Shown here in pieces: positions 46,584-55,965 of a DNA stretch of 64,000 nucleotides. Location of the stretch: positions 62,001-126,000 of the forward strand of contig CAYXKL010000001.1 of NCBI GenBank assembly GCA_964464825.1, read 5' to 3'. The position numbers were made by a program, and so were the translations under genes. The stretch is from DYJK01 sp964464825 (GTDB taxonomy: Bacteria > Bacteroidota > Ignavibacteria > Ignavibacteriales > Melioribacteraceae). How positions within the stretch are numbered: the first letter of the stretch is position 1; every line of letters starts with the position of its first letter. The notes below the pieces were generated by a model. That model had not been told where the DNA came from and did no database searches. It saw only the letters and a list, made by a program, of their open reading frames with translations.

Positions 46584-47432
46584 TCACTCGCTAACTATTT
46601 CAGTACCAACACCTTCCGAAGTAAAAATTTCAAGTAAAAGAGCATGTTGAATTCTGCCGTCTACAATATGAACTTTATTGACCCCGGTATCCAATGCATT
46701 TAATGCAGATTCCACCTTGGGAATCATACCACCGCTGATTATTCCCTCATTAATAAAGTCTATTATTTCTTTTCCGGTTAAATGTGATACTAATTGATTA
46801 TTAATCTTCACACCTTCAACATCACTCATATAAACAAGTTTAACTGCATCAATTGCACCGGCAATACCACCGGCAGCCATATCTGCATTTACATTATAAA
46901 CTGTTCCATTTTCATCAATTCCCAGCGGTGCAATAACCGGCATATATCCATCATACAATAATTTTTTTATAAATGAATCATTTACATCAACTATTTCACC
47001 TACAAATCCTAAATCTTCCTTTTCGTATTTTTTTACTTTTATTAAATCAGCATCAATTCCGCTAATGCCAACGGCTCTTCCTCCGTTAATATTAATTCTT
47101 CTAACAATATCTTTATTTATTGATCCGGCTAATACCATTTGAACAACTTCGCGTGTTTCTTCATCAGTAAATCTTTGGCCGTTAATAAATTTAGTTTTAA
47201 TTTTAAGCCGTTCTGATAAAGCACTAATTTCTTTGCCGCCGCCATGCACTACAACAATATTTATCCCAATTTTACGAAGTAGTGTAACATCCTGAGCGAT
47301 CATAATTTTTAAATTTTCTTCTTCCATCACAGCACCGCCATACTTAATAACAAAAGTCTTTCCTTCAAACTGCTGTATAAACGGCAATGCTTCTATTAAT
47401 ACATCCTCCTTTTTAAAGATCGGGAAAGTCAC
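46584..47432 (-). CDS. argB: Acetylglutamate kinase
   Basis: ArgB phosphorylates N-acetylglutamate. The 282-residue protein has the family starts FVIKYGGAVM (about residue 26) and VVHGGGKEIS, the central NVNADMAAGGIAGA block, and SGGMIPKVESAL near the C-terminus. It overlaps argJ by four bases. An 82-base gap to argR has a few repeat-like AT stretches but no clear operator. Confidence 0.97.
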   Translation of the reverse strand: MTFPIFKKEDVLIEALPFIQQFEGKTFVIKYGGAVMEEENLKIMIAQDVTLLRKIGINIVVVHGGGKEISALSERLKIKTKFINGQRFTDEETREVVQMVLAGSINKDIVRRININGGRAVGISGIDADLIKVKKYEKEDLGFVGEIVDVNDSFIKKLLYDGYMPVIAPLGIDENGTVYNVNADMAAGGIAGAIDAVKLVYMSDVEGVKINNQLVSHLTGKEIIDFINEGIISGGMIPKVESALNALDTGVNKVHIVDGRIQHALLLEIFTSEGVGTEIVSE

Positions 47433-48652
47433 GTTCTGTAGCTCCCGTTAATTTTTACATATTCTTCAGAAAAATCACAAGTCCAGCATGTCGCAGATGC
47501 ACTACCGAGATTCAGTTTGATTGTTAAATCAATGTGATTCTGCTGTAATGTTTTATTGGCTTCAAAACTTGGTAGCATTACAATATAATTCTGCTGTAAA
47601 ATCTGAGTGCCGTTAATAAATATTTCAAACTTATCCGGATCAAACTCAATTCCTGAATAGCCAACGGCTGCAATGATTCTTCCCCAATTTGCATCTTCAC
47701 CGTGTATGGCAGTCTTCACTAACGGAGAAAGAGCAATAGCTTTTGCTGCTTTAATTGCATCGTTTTCAGTTTCCGCCTCTTCTATTTTTATCTCGATTAG
47801 TTTGGTTGCACCTTCGCCATCTCTTACAATATCTGTGGCTAATTTTTTCATAAGCTTAAAAAGCTCAGATTCGAATATTTCATAAGCTTTCCCGTCTTTT
47901 GCAATTTCAACTCCGGCAGCACCATTTGCCATCATCAGTACCATATCATTCGTGCTGGTATCGCCGTCCACTACAATTCTATTAAATGTTTTCTCGTTAG
48001 TTTTATGAAGTAACGACTGCAAAATATTTTTTTCAATTACTGCATCTGTTGTTATAAAGCCGAGCATAGTTGCCATGTTGGGATGAATCATTCCTGAACC
48101 TTTAGCAATACCGCTAATTGTTACTTCTTTTCCGTCAATCATAAATGTGTATGATTCTGCTTTCAAAAAAGTATCTGTTGTCATAATTGCTTCGGCTGCA
48201 TCTTTTATATCAATATCATTTAAATAATTTTTAATTGTATCTATTCCATTAAATATTTTATCCATTGGCAGAAACTCACCTATAACTCCAGTGGAGGCAA
48301 CAAGGACATTTTCACTTTTTAGATTCATGGTTTTAGCGGTTAATTCGGTCATTGAAACTGCATCTGAAAGTCCGCGTTCACCGGTACAAGCATTTGCATT
48401 TCCGCTATTCACAATTACTGCATTAAAATAATCAGATTCTTGAAGATGTTTTTTACTAACCAGTACTGGTGCGGCTTGCACTTTATTCAATGTAAACACT
48501 CCGGCAGCAGTTGCCGGGTAATCTGATACAATCAATGCTAAATCTTTTTTAGATTTTTTTATGCCGCAGTGAATACCGGCGGCTTTGTATCCAAGTGGTA
48601 ATTTTGTATTCATAGTAAGTAATTTATGTTCTGTGGTTTGTTCTTTGAACAT
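47429..48652 (-). CDS. argJ: Ornithine/glutamate N-acetyltransferase ArgJ
   Basis: ArgJ moves the acetyl group from acetylornithine to glutamate, so the pathway is the cyclic form. The 407-residue Ntn-type protein self-cleaves before the Thr in GMIHPNMATMLGF at about residue 190. The start at 48652 has a ribosome site (AGAAGGA) and overlaps argC by 43 bases. A later ATG at 48613 lies closer to the usual N-terminus of the family, but it has no ribosome site, so the true start is uncertain. Confidence 0.95.
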   Translation of the reverse strand: MFKEQTTEHKLLTMNTKLPLGYKAAGIHCGIKKSKKDLALIVSDYPATAAGVFTLNKVQAAPVLVSKKHLQESDYFNAVIVNSGNANACTGERGLSDAVSMTELTAKTMNLKSENVLVASTGVIGEFLPMDKIFNGIDTIKNYLNDIDIKDAAEAIMTTDTFLKAESYTFMIDGKEVTISGIAKGSGMIHPNMATMLGFITTDAVIEKNILQSLLHKTNEKTFNRIVVDGDTSTNDMVLMMANGAAGVEIAKDGKAYEIFESELFKLMKKLATDIVRDGEGATKLIEIKIEEAETENDAIKAAKAIALSPLVKTAIHGEDANWGRIIAAVGYSGIEFDPDKFEIFINGTQILQQNYIVMLPSFEANKTLQQNHIDLTIKLNLGSASATCWTCDFSEEYVKINGSYRT

Positions 48653-49662
48653 TTTAATAATCCTTCTGTTTGATTCAGTCCGTACATTACATTCATATTT
48701 TGAATTGCTTGACCGGCAGCACCTTTAATTAAATTATCTAGTGTTGAAATAATTGTTATTATGTTATCAGTGATTGTTAGTCCGATATCGCAAAAATTTG
48801 TGTGTAAGACATTTTTCATTTCGGGTATCGAGTTGTGATATAAGCGGATAAACGGCTTATTATCATAATACTTATTATAAATCTCCATGCATAATTTTTC
48901 ATTTATTCTACTCTTAATTTTAGATTGAATTGTAGTATAAATTCCTCTTGTTGCCGGAAGTAAATGAGGAACAAATGAAATATCCGGCTCTGAACTAGAA
49001 AATAGATTCAAATATTTTTTTATTTCCGGTATATGCTGATGTGTTCCAATTTTGTATGCGCGTACATTTTCATTAACTTCAGCAAAAATCATGTTCTCAG
49101 AAACGGCTTTACCGGCACCCGATGTTCCACTGTAAGATGTTATGCTGATAAACTCTTCATTAATAATATTTTCTTTAAGCAAAGGAATTAAAGGTAATAG
49201 AACACTTGTAGGATAACACCCCGGATTTGCAACAATTTGTGCTGTTGAAATTACGTTTTCATTCCATTCACTTAACCCATAAATTGCCTTATTTAATAGA
49301 CCGGGTTCAGTGTGTTCATGTTTATAATATTTCATATAAACTTTTGTACTATCCAGTCTAAAATCTCCGCCTAAATCAATAACTTTTTTACCTTTATCGA
49401 CGACACTTTTTACAAACGGAATTGATTGACCGGAAGGAAGTGCAAAAAATACTAGATCAAGTTCTTCTAATAAATTTTCATTAAATATTTCAATTTCTTT
49501 AGAAATAATACCTTTTAAAGATGGGTGAATCTCTTCTATGTAATTACCGGCCGATCTATTACCGAATAATTTTAAAATATCCGCTCCGGGATGGTTATTT
49601 AGAATTTTCATCAATTCTAAACCTGAATACCCAGCAGCTCCAACTATACCTACATTTATCAT
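48610..49662 (-). CDS. argC: N-acetyl-gamma-glutamyl-phosphate reductase
   Basis: ArgC reduces acetylglutamyl phosphate to the semialdehyde. The 350-residue protein starts with the nucleotide-binding VGIVGAAGYSGLELM and holds the catalytic Cys in VANPGCYPTSVLLP at about residue 154. It is the first gene of the arginine operon, directly downstream of two ARG boxes. The gene overlaps argJ by 43 bases. argD and argF are not in this window. Confidence 0.96.
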   Translation of the reverse strand: MINVGIVGAAGYSGLELMKILNNHPGADILKLFGNRSAGNYIEEIHPSLKGIISKEIEIFNENLLEELDLVFFALPSGQSIPFVKSVVDKGKKVIDLGGDFRLDSTKVYMKYYKHEHTEPGLLNKAIYGLSEWNENVISTAQIVANPGCYPTSVLLPLIPLLKENIINEEFISITSYSGTSGAGKAVSENMIFAEVNENVRAYKIGTHQHIPEIKKYLNLFSSSEPDISFVPHLLPATRGIYTTIQSKIKSRINEKLCMEIYNKYYDNKPFIRLYHNSIPEMKNVLHTNFCDIGLTITDNIITIISTLDNLIKGAAGQAIQNMNVMYGLNQTEGLLKCSKNKPQNINYLL

Positions 49663-49684
49663 TTACATATTTTTTATTTAATAA

Positions 49685-49698
49685 TGTATAATTATACA
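49685..49698. promoter_or_regulatory. ARG box 1
   Basis: TGTATAATTATACA is a perfect palindrome 23 bases upstream of argC. It has the AT-rich dyad of ArgR sites. Its centre is 20 bases from the second box, close to the two-turn spacing ArgR hexamers prefer. Confidence 0.8.
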
Positions 49699-49704
49699 TA
49701 ATAA

Positions 49705-49718
49705 TGTATAATTATGCA
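49705..49718. promoter_or_regulatory. ARG box 2
   Basis: TGTATAATTATGCA differs from the first box by one base. The pair probably controls the argCJBRGH operon when arginine is plentiful. The promoter itself is likely to overlap these boxes. Confidence 0.8.
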
Positions 49719-49734
49719 ATAATGATTTAGCTCC

Positions 49735-49771
49735 ATTTAAAATAAAAAACCCGCCTTGTTAGCGGGTTTTT
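49735..49771 (-). terminator. Intrinsic terminator of the serine hydrolase gene
   Basis: AAAACCCGC (49746-49754) and GCGGGTTTT (49762-49770) form a nine-base-pair stem with a seven-base loop, followed on the minus strand by a T-rich run. It is just beyond the stop at 49798 and upstream of the arginine promoter region. Confidence 0.85.
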
Positions 49772-49797
49772 ACTTGATGTTCTTTCAAGTATTTCAA

Positions 49798-51522
49798 TTA
49801 TTCAATTTTTTCTGCTACCATTTCCCTTCCGCCTTGAAGCAATGTAAGCCCTATGCATTTCCCTTCTGCATTTTTATTAAATGTAATTTTAGCATCAACT
49901 ACTTTTACATAAAAAGTTGTATCAGATTCAGGAAATATTTCAATCCGCGGTTGTGCGGTCGCTTGCGCAAATATCTGATTGCCCTCCACTGTAATAGTCA
50001 TTACAAAATTAGGAGCTAATTGGTATTTGCCTATATATGTATTTAAAATATCTGTACTAACTTCTGCATCTTTTTTTTCTTCTACTTCAATGCCCATTTC
50101 TTTCAAATATTTAATGGCATTTAAATTACGAGGATTTAGCTCTAGCGATTTTTTGTAGTGTACAATCGCCGAGTCTTTATTTCCCTTTTTAAACCAAGCT
50201 TCACCATAACTATCATATGCATTCGAGGATTTTGGAAATTGCATAACATTCATTCTAAAAGCAAAAAGTGCTTCGTCAATCATATTCTTACCAAGTAATT
50301 CGTAACCAAGATTATTCATTTCATTTTCGGTTAAATTAAAATTGTTAGTATCATTTTTTAGTTCGTTAAAAACTTTTTCTGCTTCGTTAATACCGTCTTC
50401 ATTAATTACTTTACTTATGTATTCAGCTAAAGATTTTTTGGGGTAGATTATTTCCTTACCGTAAATAATATTTAATATTTGCTGTGTAATTTCGTTAAGG
50501 GGTGCGCCGCCAACATTACTGAAAATTGCAACAAATTGTCCCTTTTGAGGTAGATAATAACCGATAGTATTAAATCCATTTATTCCTCCGCCGTGCGTAA
50601 TAACTTTGAGTGAATCTTTACCATCATAATATTTGTTAATTACCCATCCGTATCCATATTGTGCATTTCCGAAAGCTTGTATATAACCCGTGAACATAAT
50701 GTCCCAAGATTTCTTTGTTAGAATTTTTTCGGAATAAAATGATTTATTCCAAATGAAAAGATCTTTTACAGTTGAATAGAGGGAGCCGGCGGCATATGGT
50801 AGGGACATATTTAAATATGTTGCATTCCGGTAACCGGAAAATGTTTTTTCATAACCAGCCGCACGCATTGGAATAATATCATTAGTCCAATCATAACCGG
50901 AGTCGTTCATTCCAAGCGGAGTAAATATTTTTTCTTTAACTAACTCATCATATTTCTTTCCGGTTACTTTTTCTAATATTGCACCTAAAATAAAATATCC
51001 GGAATTGTTGTAAGCAAATTGTGACCCGGGTTCAAATTCAAAATCTCCGCTGCAATACTCTTTTACAAAATCATCAGGTGTATAATATTTTTGAGATACT
51101 TTTTCCATAAAATCAGGCTGGTTTGTGTAGCTTGGAATTCCCGACGTATGTGTGAGTAGCATATGAATTGTAACTTTATCACCGGTATCTTTTCTATAGT
51201 AGGGTAAGTAGTCTGTTAATTTGCCATCTAGTTTAATTTTTCCGCTTTCAACTTGCTGCATAATTAAGGTAGATGTAAATTGTTTTGTAATGGAGCCAAG
51301 CCGAAATTTTGTATCTGGCGTGTTTAATATTTTCCATTCCATATTTGCAAAGCCATAACCTTTACTGAAAATAACTTCATTATTATCTGCAACTAAAACA
51401 GAACCGTTAAATTGCCTAAGTTCATTATACCTACTGATAAGCTCGTCTATCTTTTCTGTGGTTGATTGTGCAGAAAGATTCATTGTAAAAAGTATTAAAA
51501 TCATTAAACTAAATTTTTTCAT
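49798..51522 (-). CDS. Serine hydrolase (beta-lactamase/class C family) with TPR domain
   Basis: This 574-residue exported protein has a signal peptide (SLMILILFTMNLSAQ) and a penicillin-recognising serine hydrolase domain: SxxK motif SITKQF, Tyr-x-Asn motif YNNSGY and HGGG near residue 290. A TPR-like helical stretch follows (ALFAFRMNVMQFPKSSNAYDS and related, about 400-475) and a C-terminal beta domain. Such proteins include esterases and D-peptidases, and the substrate is unknown. A terminator follows. Confidence 0.9.
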   Translation of the reverse strand: MKKFSLMILILFTMNLSAQSTTEKIDELISRYNELRQFNGSVLVADNNEVIFSKGYGFANMEWKILNTPDTKFRLGSITKQFTSTLIMQQVESGKIKLDGKLTDYLPYYRKDTGDKVTIHMLLTHTSGIPSYTNQPDFMEKVSQKYYTPDDFVKEYCSGDFEFEPGSQFAYNNSGYFILGAILEKVTGKKYDELVKEKIFTPLGMNDSGYDWTNDIIPMRAAGYEKTFSGYRNATYLNMSLPYAAGSLYSTVKDLFIWNKSFYSEKILTKKSWDIMFTGYIQAFGNAQYGYGWVINKYYDGKDSLKVITHGGGINGFNTIGYYLPQKGQFVAIFSNVGGAPLNEITQQILNIIYGKEIIYPKKSLAEYISKVINEDGINEAEKVFNELKNDTNNFNLTENEMNNLGYELLGKNMIDEALFAFRMNVMQFPKSSNAYDSYGEAWFKKGNKDSAIVHYKKSLELNPRNLNAIKYLKEMGIEVEEKKDAEVSTDILNTYIGKYQLAPNFVMTITVEGNQIFAQATAQPRIEIFPESDTTFYVKVVDAKITFNKNAEGKCIGLTLLQGGREMVAEKIE

Positions 51523-51637
51523 TTTTATTCCTTTTTATTGATAATAGTTTAGATAGTTAGAAGTAGTAAAAGGTTACCTAAATTCTTGAATTGTTATCAG
51601 TTCTAAAACGACATTGAAAGAACAAAATCAAAATATT

Positions 51638-52609
51638 TCAAGGAGTACGGTATCCGAAACCAGCTACATAACTTTTATTCATCTCAATATTTATTGACTT
51701 AAAATTATACGTGCCGAATAACCCTAATCCCCCCACAATATTTGAAAACTCCGGTTGATAAACACGCAAAGAAAATTCATTTAAAAAGGTTTGTTGCGCA
51801 GAATAATACGTAGCAAGATTTTCATCTAAAATTAAAAGACGGAATATTGCGTTTTCTATAATATAGGATCCTTTATTAGGGTCATCGCCGGCAATTTCTC
51901 TCATAGCGCGGTTAACGACCGTGGAATCAAAATAAATTGTCTGTCCTCCAGAATAGATTGGAGGGTAAACTGGTAAATCATTTAATTGTGTTAAATATGT
52001 ATACGGAAATTTCTTCGCATATTTTGTCTTAACACCATTTACTTCTTTTGAATATACCACAGCTAACTCCGGTGCAAAATATATAATTGAATTATCGGGA
52101 CCTGATAATACGCCCCATGAAAATTCAATCTTGCCGTTTACAAGACCAACGGTTGTAAACTCCCGCAATGATGAATAAAGGAAAATATTGTTTCTTCCAA
52201 AAGTGTGGGATTCGGAATGTAGTGTTTTGCCGCCAGGCAAGTATGCTTCTATTTTGATTGGTGAAAAGCTTTCCGGTTCTAAGTTATCTAAATAAAAATA
52301 TTTTATCGGTCCTTTATAATGTGAAGTATCTAATCTTTCTGCAGCAGCTCTTTTCATTATGTATTCTTTACCTTTATAAGTTATTACAATAGATGCATTA
52401 CTTATAAACGGATCTTCACTATTTGTATAAGGATCAAATCCTTCGACATTGTACGAATGTGATAGAGTTGCAATTTGATACGAAGTATCGCTTCTGATAA
52501 TACAGTTAAGAATGTAAATTTCTTTAAAATCACTTTTGGGACTTACCTGATCATCGCAAGAAATTATAAATGGTATTGATATTAAAATAATTAAAATGAT
52601 TTTTTTCAT
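51638..52609 (-). CDS. DUF4249 lipoprotein
   Basis: This 323-residue protein has a lipobox (FIISCDD, Cys18) and a beta-rich mature part matching DUF4249, a family found next to TonB-dependent receptors in Bacteroidetes. Its function is unknown, though a surface partner of the receptor is likely from context. It overlaps the receptor gene stop by four bases. No catalytic residue is evident. Confidence 0.8.
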   Translation of the reverse strand: MKKIILIILISIPFIISCDDQVSPKSDFKEIYILNCIIRSDTSYQIATLSHSYNVEGFDPYTNSEDPFISNASIVITYKGKEYIMKRAAAERLDTSHYKGPIKYFYLDNLEPESFSPIKIEAYLPGGKTLHSESHTFGRNNIFLYSSLREFTTVGLVNGKIEFSWGVLSGPDNSIIYFAPELAVVYSKEVNGVKTKYAKKFPYTYLTQLNDLPVYPPIYSGGQTIYFDSTVVNRAMREIAGDDPNKGSYIIENAIFRLLILDENLATYYSAQQTFLNEFSLRVYQPEFSNIVGGLGLFGTYNFKSINIEMNKSYVAGFGYRTP

Positions 52610-54849
52610 AATTCAATTTTTATAGTGGCAGAAGGAAGAAACGGCAGCATATCAACGCGTTCACCGGTAGTCCGCTTTATATAAAAAAGGTTTTTACGGT
52701 TATATGCGTTCATTATACTTACATCTACACTCAATTTTAAATTTCCTATCCTTATCTTTTTGGTTAAACTTAAATCTAGCCGATGATAGTCAGGTAAGCG
52801 TTCTATATTTCTATCCCCAAGCAAAGTAAAAGGCAAATAGGATTCGAGTAAATAGTTATGAGCTGCTACATTATCGATATTCAATTTTTCATAATATCCG
52901 GCAATTTGAGTGAACGGTAATCCTGAAGAATAAGTCCATGCCGCACTTGCAATCCACCCGGAACCAAAATCATATTCAGCAGAAAGATTTACTGTGTGGC
53001 GCGAATCATAACGCGGCGGATATTTTTCTCCATTAACGTTTTTATAAGACCACGATAATGAATAGGAAGCCGTTATATCAATCGGGAAATATATATAGCG
53101 CGATTGAACTTCAACTCCGTATGCTTCTCCTTCACCGGGAATCAAATCTTTATCATAACTAAAAAATTTTCGTTCGTTAACAATTGCAAGATCTTTCATC
53201 AATTTAAAATATGCTTCTGTGCTTATTGAAAAATATCTGGATGGATTAAATTCTATTCCGCCAATGTAGTGTAAAGAACTTGAAGGCAACAAGTAAAGCG
53301 GTGTAATTATCCAAGGTTCAAAAATTGTTACTATTTCATTTTCGTCGGAAACAGTTACTAAATCTTGGGAAAAGATCCCCCAAGAAGCTTTAAGAGCTAA
53401 CTCCGGAATTATACGGTAAGTAATACTTGCCCGCGGTTCAAAAAAAGTTGCAGAGCCGCCGCCGGCTAATCTTGTCAATTCAACACGTATTCCGGCATCT
53501 GCACCAAAATTTTGAAGACGCATAAATTTATATCTTGCATATGCACTAATATTGGTTCCTCTCGATCCAAGATCGTTCTGCTGATCCCGGTAATTGCTTA
53601 AAAGTAATTTTGATTTCACTTCATATATTTTGAATCCGCCGTTCATCTCATCTTTATTATCATATACATAATTAAAATCCATTCTCATTGTAACATCATC
53701 TATTTCATTATAAACATATTTACCGCCGGAGTAATTTGGAATAATTTCTCCTTTGAATTGAGCTCTAGAAATTTCAACTTGATAATAAAGTGGAGAATCT
53801 GAGATTTGGAAATAATTGAAGCTGATTGATTTATTACTCCACTTAAAATCCTCTCTTAATGGATTATTATTCATAATTTCATCATTGCTGATGAAAGTAC
53901 TTAAAGTAAATTTAGCATCCTTTAAAAAATTATCGTTTGAATAATTCACTTTAAAAAAGAAATCGTAAAAATCTGCCGGAAGAGAATTATCATTTCTAAA
54001 TTTTTTAAGAATTTCATCCGAATAATTTTTTCTACCGCTGATAATAAACGAACCATGGGGAACCGGCCCTTCGATAATCGCTTTAGCAGTTAAAAGACTA
54101 ACACTTGCTTTGCCGGCAAATTTGTTAGCGTTTCCGTCACGGGTAACAACTTTTAATACAGATGAAAGTCTCCCGTGGTATTCAGCCGGAAAACCACCTT
54201 TAAAAAACTCAAGTGAATTAACCATATCTGGATCGATAGCGCTGAAAATTCCAAGTGCATGGTACGGATTATATATTGTTACGTTATCTAATAAAACTAA
54301 ATTTTGATTACTGTTACTTCCCCTCACATAATAACGGGAAGACAGATCACCGGCGGTTTGCACACCCGGCAGACTTTGGAGCGAGCGGAAAATATCCATC
54401 TCAACTCCTTTGGGAAGATTTTCAAGATCATGAATGGTTATTTTCTGAAGACTTAAATCAACTGCATTCTCTTCCCGGTATTTTTCCCCAATCAATTCAA
54501 TAGTTTGCAGTTCAAAACTCGATGATGCCAATTCAACTTTAACATCTGTTACTTTAAATCTTGTTACGTTTACATAAACTAATTTCGTTTTATAGCCCAC
54601 ATAAGAAAAGATCAATGTAAAAGTTTTATTTTCGGGTAATGACGCCAAAACAAAGTAACCGCGGTAATCGGTGCTTGTACCTCTATTCAGTTCTTTAACA
54701 AATATATTTGCGTAAGGCAATGCTTCACCGTTTGATGAATCCGCTACAAAACCGCGGACAATGCCTCTATCTTGAGCATTTATATTTTTTGAAAATGATA
54801 AAATCAACAATAGTAAAAACAATAACCCGCAATACTTAATCTTTATCAT
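52606..54849 (-). CDS. TonB-dependent outer-membrane receptor with CarboxypepD-like domain
   Basis: This 747-residue outer-membrane protein starts with a signal peptide, then a carboxypeptidase-regulatory-like domain (residues about 27-115, with GEALPYANIFVKELNRGTSTDYRGYF), a plug domain (LPKGVEMDIFRSLQSLPGVQ and SNSNQNLVLLDNVTIYN) and a 22-strand barrel ending in a long tail. It imports substrate with TonB energy. The following DUF4249 gene overlaps, so they act together. No sugar-specific neighbours help to name the cargo. Confidence 0.92.
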   Translation of the reverse strand: MIKIKYCGLLFLLLLILSFSKNINAQDRGIVRGFVADSSNGEALPYANIFVKELNRGTSTDYRGYFVLASLPENKTFTLIFSYVGYKTKLVYVNVTRFKVTDVKVELASSSFELQTIELIGEKYREENAVDLSLQKITIHDLENLPKGVEMDIFRSLQSLPGVQTAGDLSSRYYVRGSNSNQNLVLLDNVTIYNPYHALGIFSAIDPDMVNSLEFFKGGFPAEYHGRLSSVLKVVTRDGNANKFAGKASVSLLTAKAIIEGPVPHGSFIISGRKNYSDEILKKFRNDNSLPADFYDFFFKVNYSNDNFLKDAKFTLSTFISNDEIMNNNPLREDFKWSNKSISFNYFQISDSPLYYQVEISRAQFKGEIIPNYSGGKYVYNEIDDVTMRMDFNYVYDNKDEMNGGFKIYEVKSKLLLSNYRDQQNDLGSRGTNISAYARYKFMRLQNFGADAGIRVELTRLAGGGSATFFEPRASITYRIIPELALKASWGIFSQDLVTVSDENEIVTIFEPWIITPLYLLPSSSLHYIGGIEFNPSRYFSISTEAYFKLMKDLAIVNERKFFSYDKDLIPGEGEAYGVEVQSRYIYFPIDITASYSLSWSYKNVNGEKYPPRYDSRHTVNLSAEYDFGSGWIASAAWTYSSGLPFTQIAGYYEKLNIDNVAAHNYLLESYLPFTLLGDRNIERLPDYHRLDLSLTKKIRIGNLKLSVDVSIMNAYNRKNLFYIKRTTGERVDMLPFLPSATIKIEL

Positions 54850-54954
54850 GAGTAAGTTTTATTATCCAAAATGTTTTAATAAGAATATAAAAGAAGGATT
54901 CAATAATATCACCATATTAATTTGGTCGGTGTAAATTCATTACTTAATAACAAA

Positions 54955-55164
54955 TTATTTTTCTTCTGGTTCATACTCCAAAATATCTCCCGGCTGGCAA
55001 TCGAGTGCTTTGCAGATTGCATCGAGCGTGGTAAAGCGGATTGCCTTTGCTTTCTCTGTTTTCAAAACGGAAAGATTTGCCATTGTAATGTTTACTTTTT
55101 CAGCAAGTTCGGTCAAACTCATTTTACGTTTTGCCATCATCACATCAAGATTTACTCTTATCAT
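54955..55164 (-). CDS. HTH transcriptional regulator (Cro/CI-type)
   Basis: This 69-residue protein is almost only an XRE-type helix-turn-helix: VNLDVMMAKRKMSLTELAEKVNIT followed by SVLKTEKAKAIRFTTLDAICKALDC. The start at 55164 is preferred since it follows GAGGAT and gives the conserved MIRVNLD lead. It lies seven bases after the DUF2975 gene, a frequent pair in which the small regulator probably controls the unit. Confidence 0.88.
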   Translation of the reverse strand: MIRVNLDVMMAKRKMSLTELAEKVNITMANLSVLKTEKAKAIRFTTLDAICKALDCQPGDILEYEPEEK

Positions 55165-55171
55165 AATATCC

Positions 55172-55804
55172 TCATACTGTAAGTTCATTTTCTTCTTTCA
55201 GTTTAGCACCGGTAATAAAAACTTCGCCGATAGCCATTACAACCAATCCTATTGTTAATGTAGAAATAAAATCAAATCTAAAAGCATGCATATAAATTCC
55301 CATTCCGTTTATCGTTAAATTTTCCGGCAAATTAAATTTAATAATATATCTTAAGAGCACAATCCATAACGGCAAGAAAATTATCAGCATAGATATAATC
55401 CGGATTCTTATTCCATTTTCTTTGGTAAATGGATTTCCTCCGTGAATTGTACCAATGATTTTTCTGATTAGAATTACAATCATGAGCAGCGATACATAAA
55501 GTGAAATAGGAATTAGGTTGGAACAAATAAAAACAGCGGCATTGGGTTCATACACAGTTAATATTCCTTCAATTCCAAAAACGGAATACTTGCTTGTTTG
55601 ATCTTTCCAAACTTCAATTTCTTCTGGATACATAGAGACTTCCATTCCCAATATATTTGTTGGAAAGAATTCACCGGGTGTAAATATATCAAACAGAAAT
55701 AGTCCGATTTGGAAAAGTACTATTGCAATCAAACCACCGAAAAAAATTGAAAGCATACTGTAGGCACTTACAATAAGGTTTTTAGTATTCTTTTTTTCAC
55801 TCAT
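55172..55804 (-). CDS. DUF2975 membrane protein
   Basis: This 210-residue protein has four membrane spans (SAYSMLSIFFGGLIAIVLF, SNLIPISLYVSLLMIVILI, RIISMLIIFLPLWIVLL and STLTIGLVVMAIGEVFI) and matches DUF2975, a family of unknown function. Its start at 55804 has a good ribosome site (GGAGGA). It is coupled to the HTH gene downstream. AT-rich inverted repeats lie just upstream and may be operators. Confidence 0.85.
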   Translation of the reverse strand: MSEKKNTKNLIVSAYSMLSIFFGGLIAIVLFQIGLFLFDIFTPGEFFPTNILGMEVSMYPEEIEVWKDQTSKYSVFGIEGILTVYEPNAAVFICSNLIPISLYVSLLMIVILIRKIIGTIHGGNPFTKENGIRIRIISMLIIFLPLWIVLLRYIIKFNLPENLTINGMGIYMHAFRFDFISTLTIGLVVMAIGEVFITGAKLKEENELTV

Positions 55805-55837
55805 TTTTTCCTCCAAATATCTCTGCTCGAACATAAA

Positions 55838-55870
55838 AATATATTTCCCTCTTGTCAAGAAAAATATATT
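55838..55870. promoter_or_regulatory. AT-rich inverted repeat upstream of DUF2975
   Basis: AATATATTT (55838-55846) and AAATATATT (55862-55870) are perfect inverted copies around 15 bases. A smaller ATTTCC/GGAAAT pair lies at about 55885-55905. They are candidate sites for the adjacent HTH regulator, but AT-rich DNA makes chance repeats possible. Confidence 0.35.
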
Positions 55871-55965
55871 GATTAACAGTAAATTATTTCCGTTAAAAGG
55901 AAATTATTGAAAGATAAGAGATATTTATCTAATTTTGGTTTAAGATCATTTATTCTTGGTGAAAT

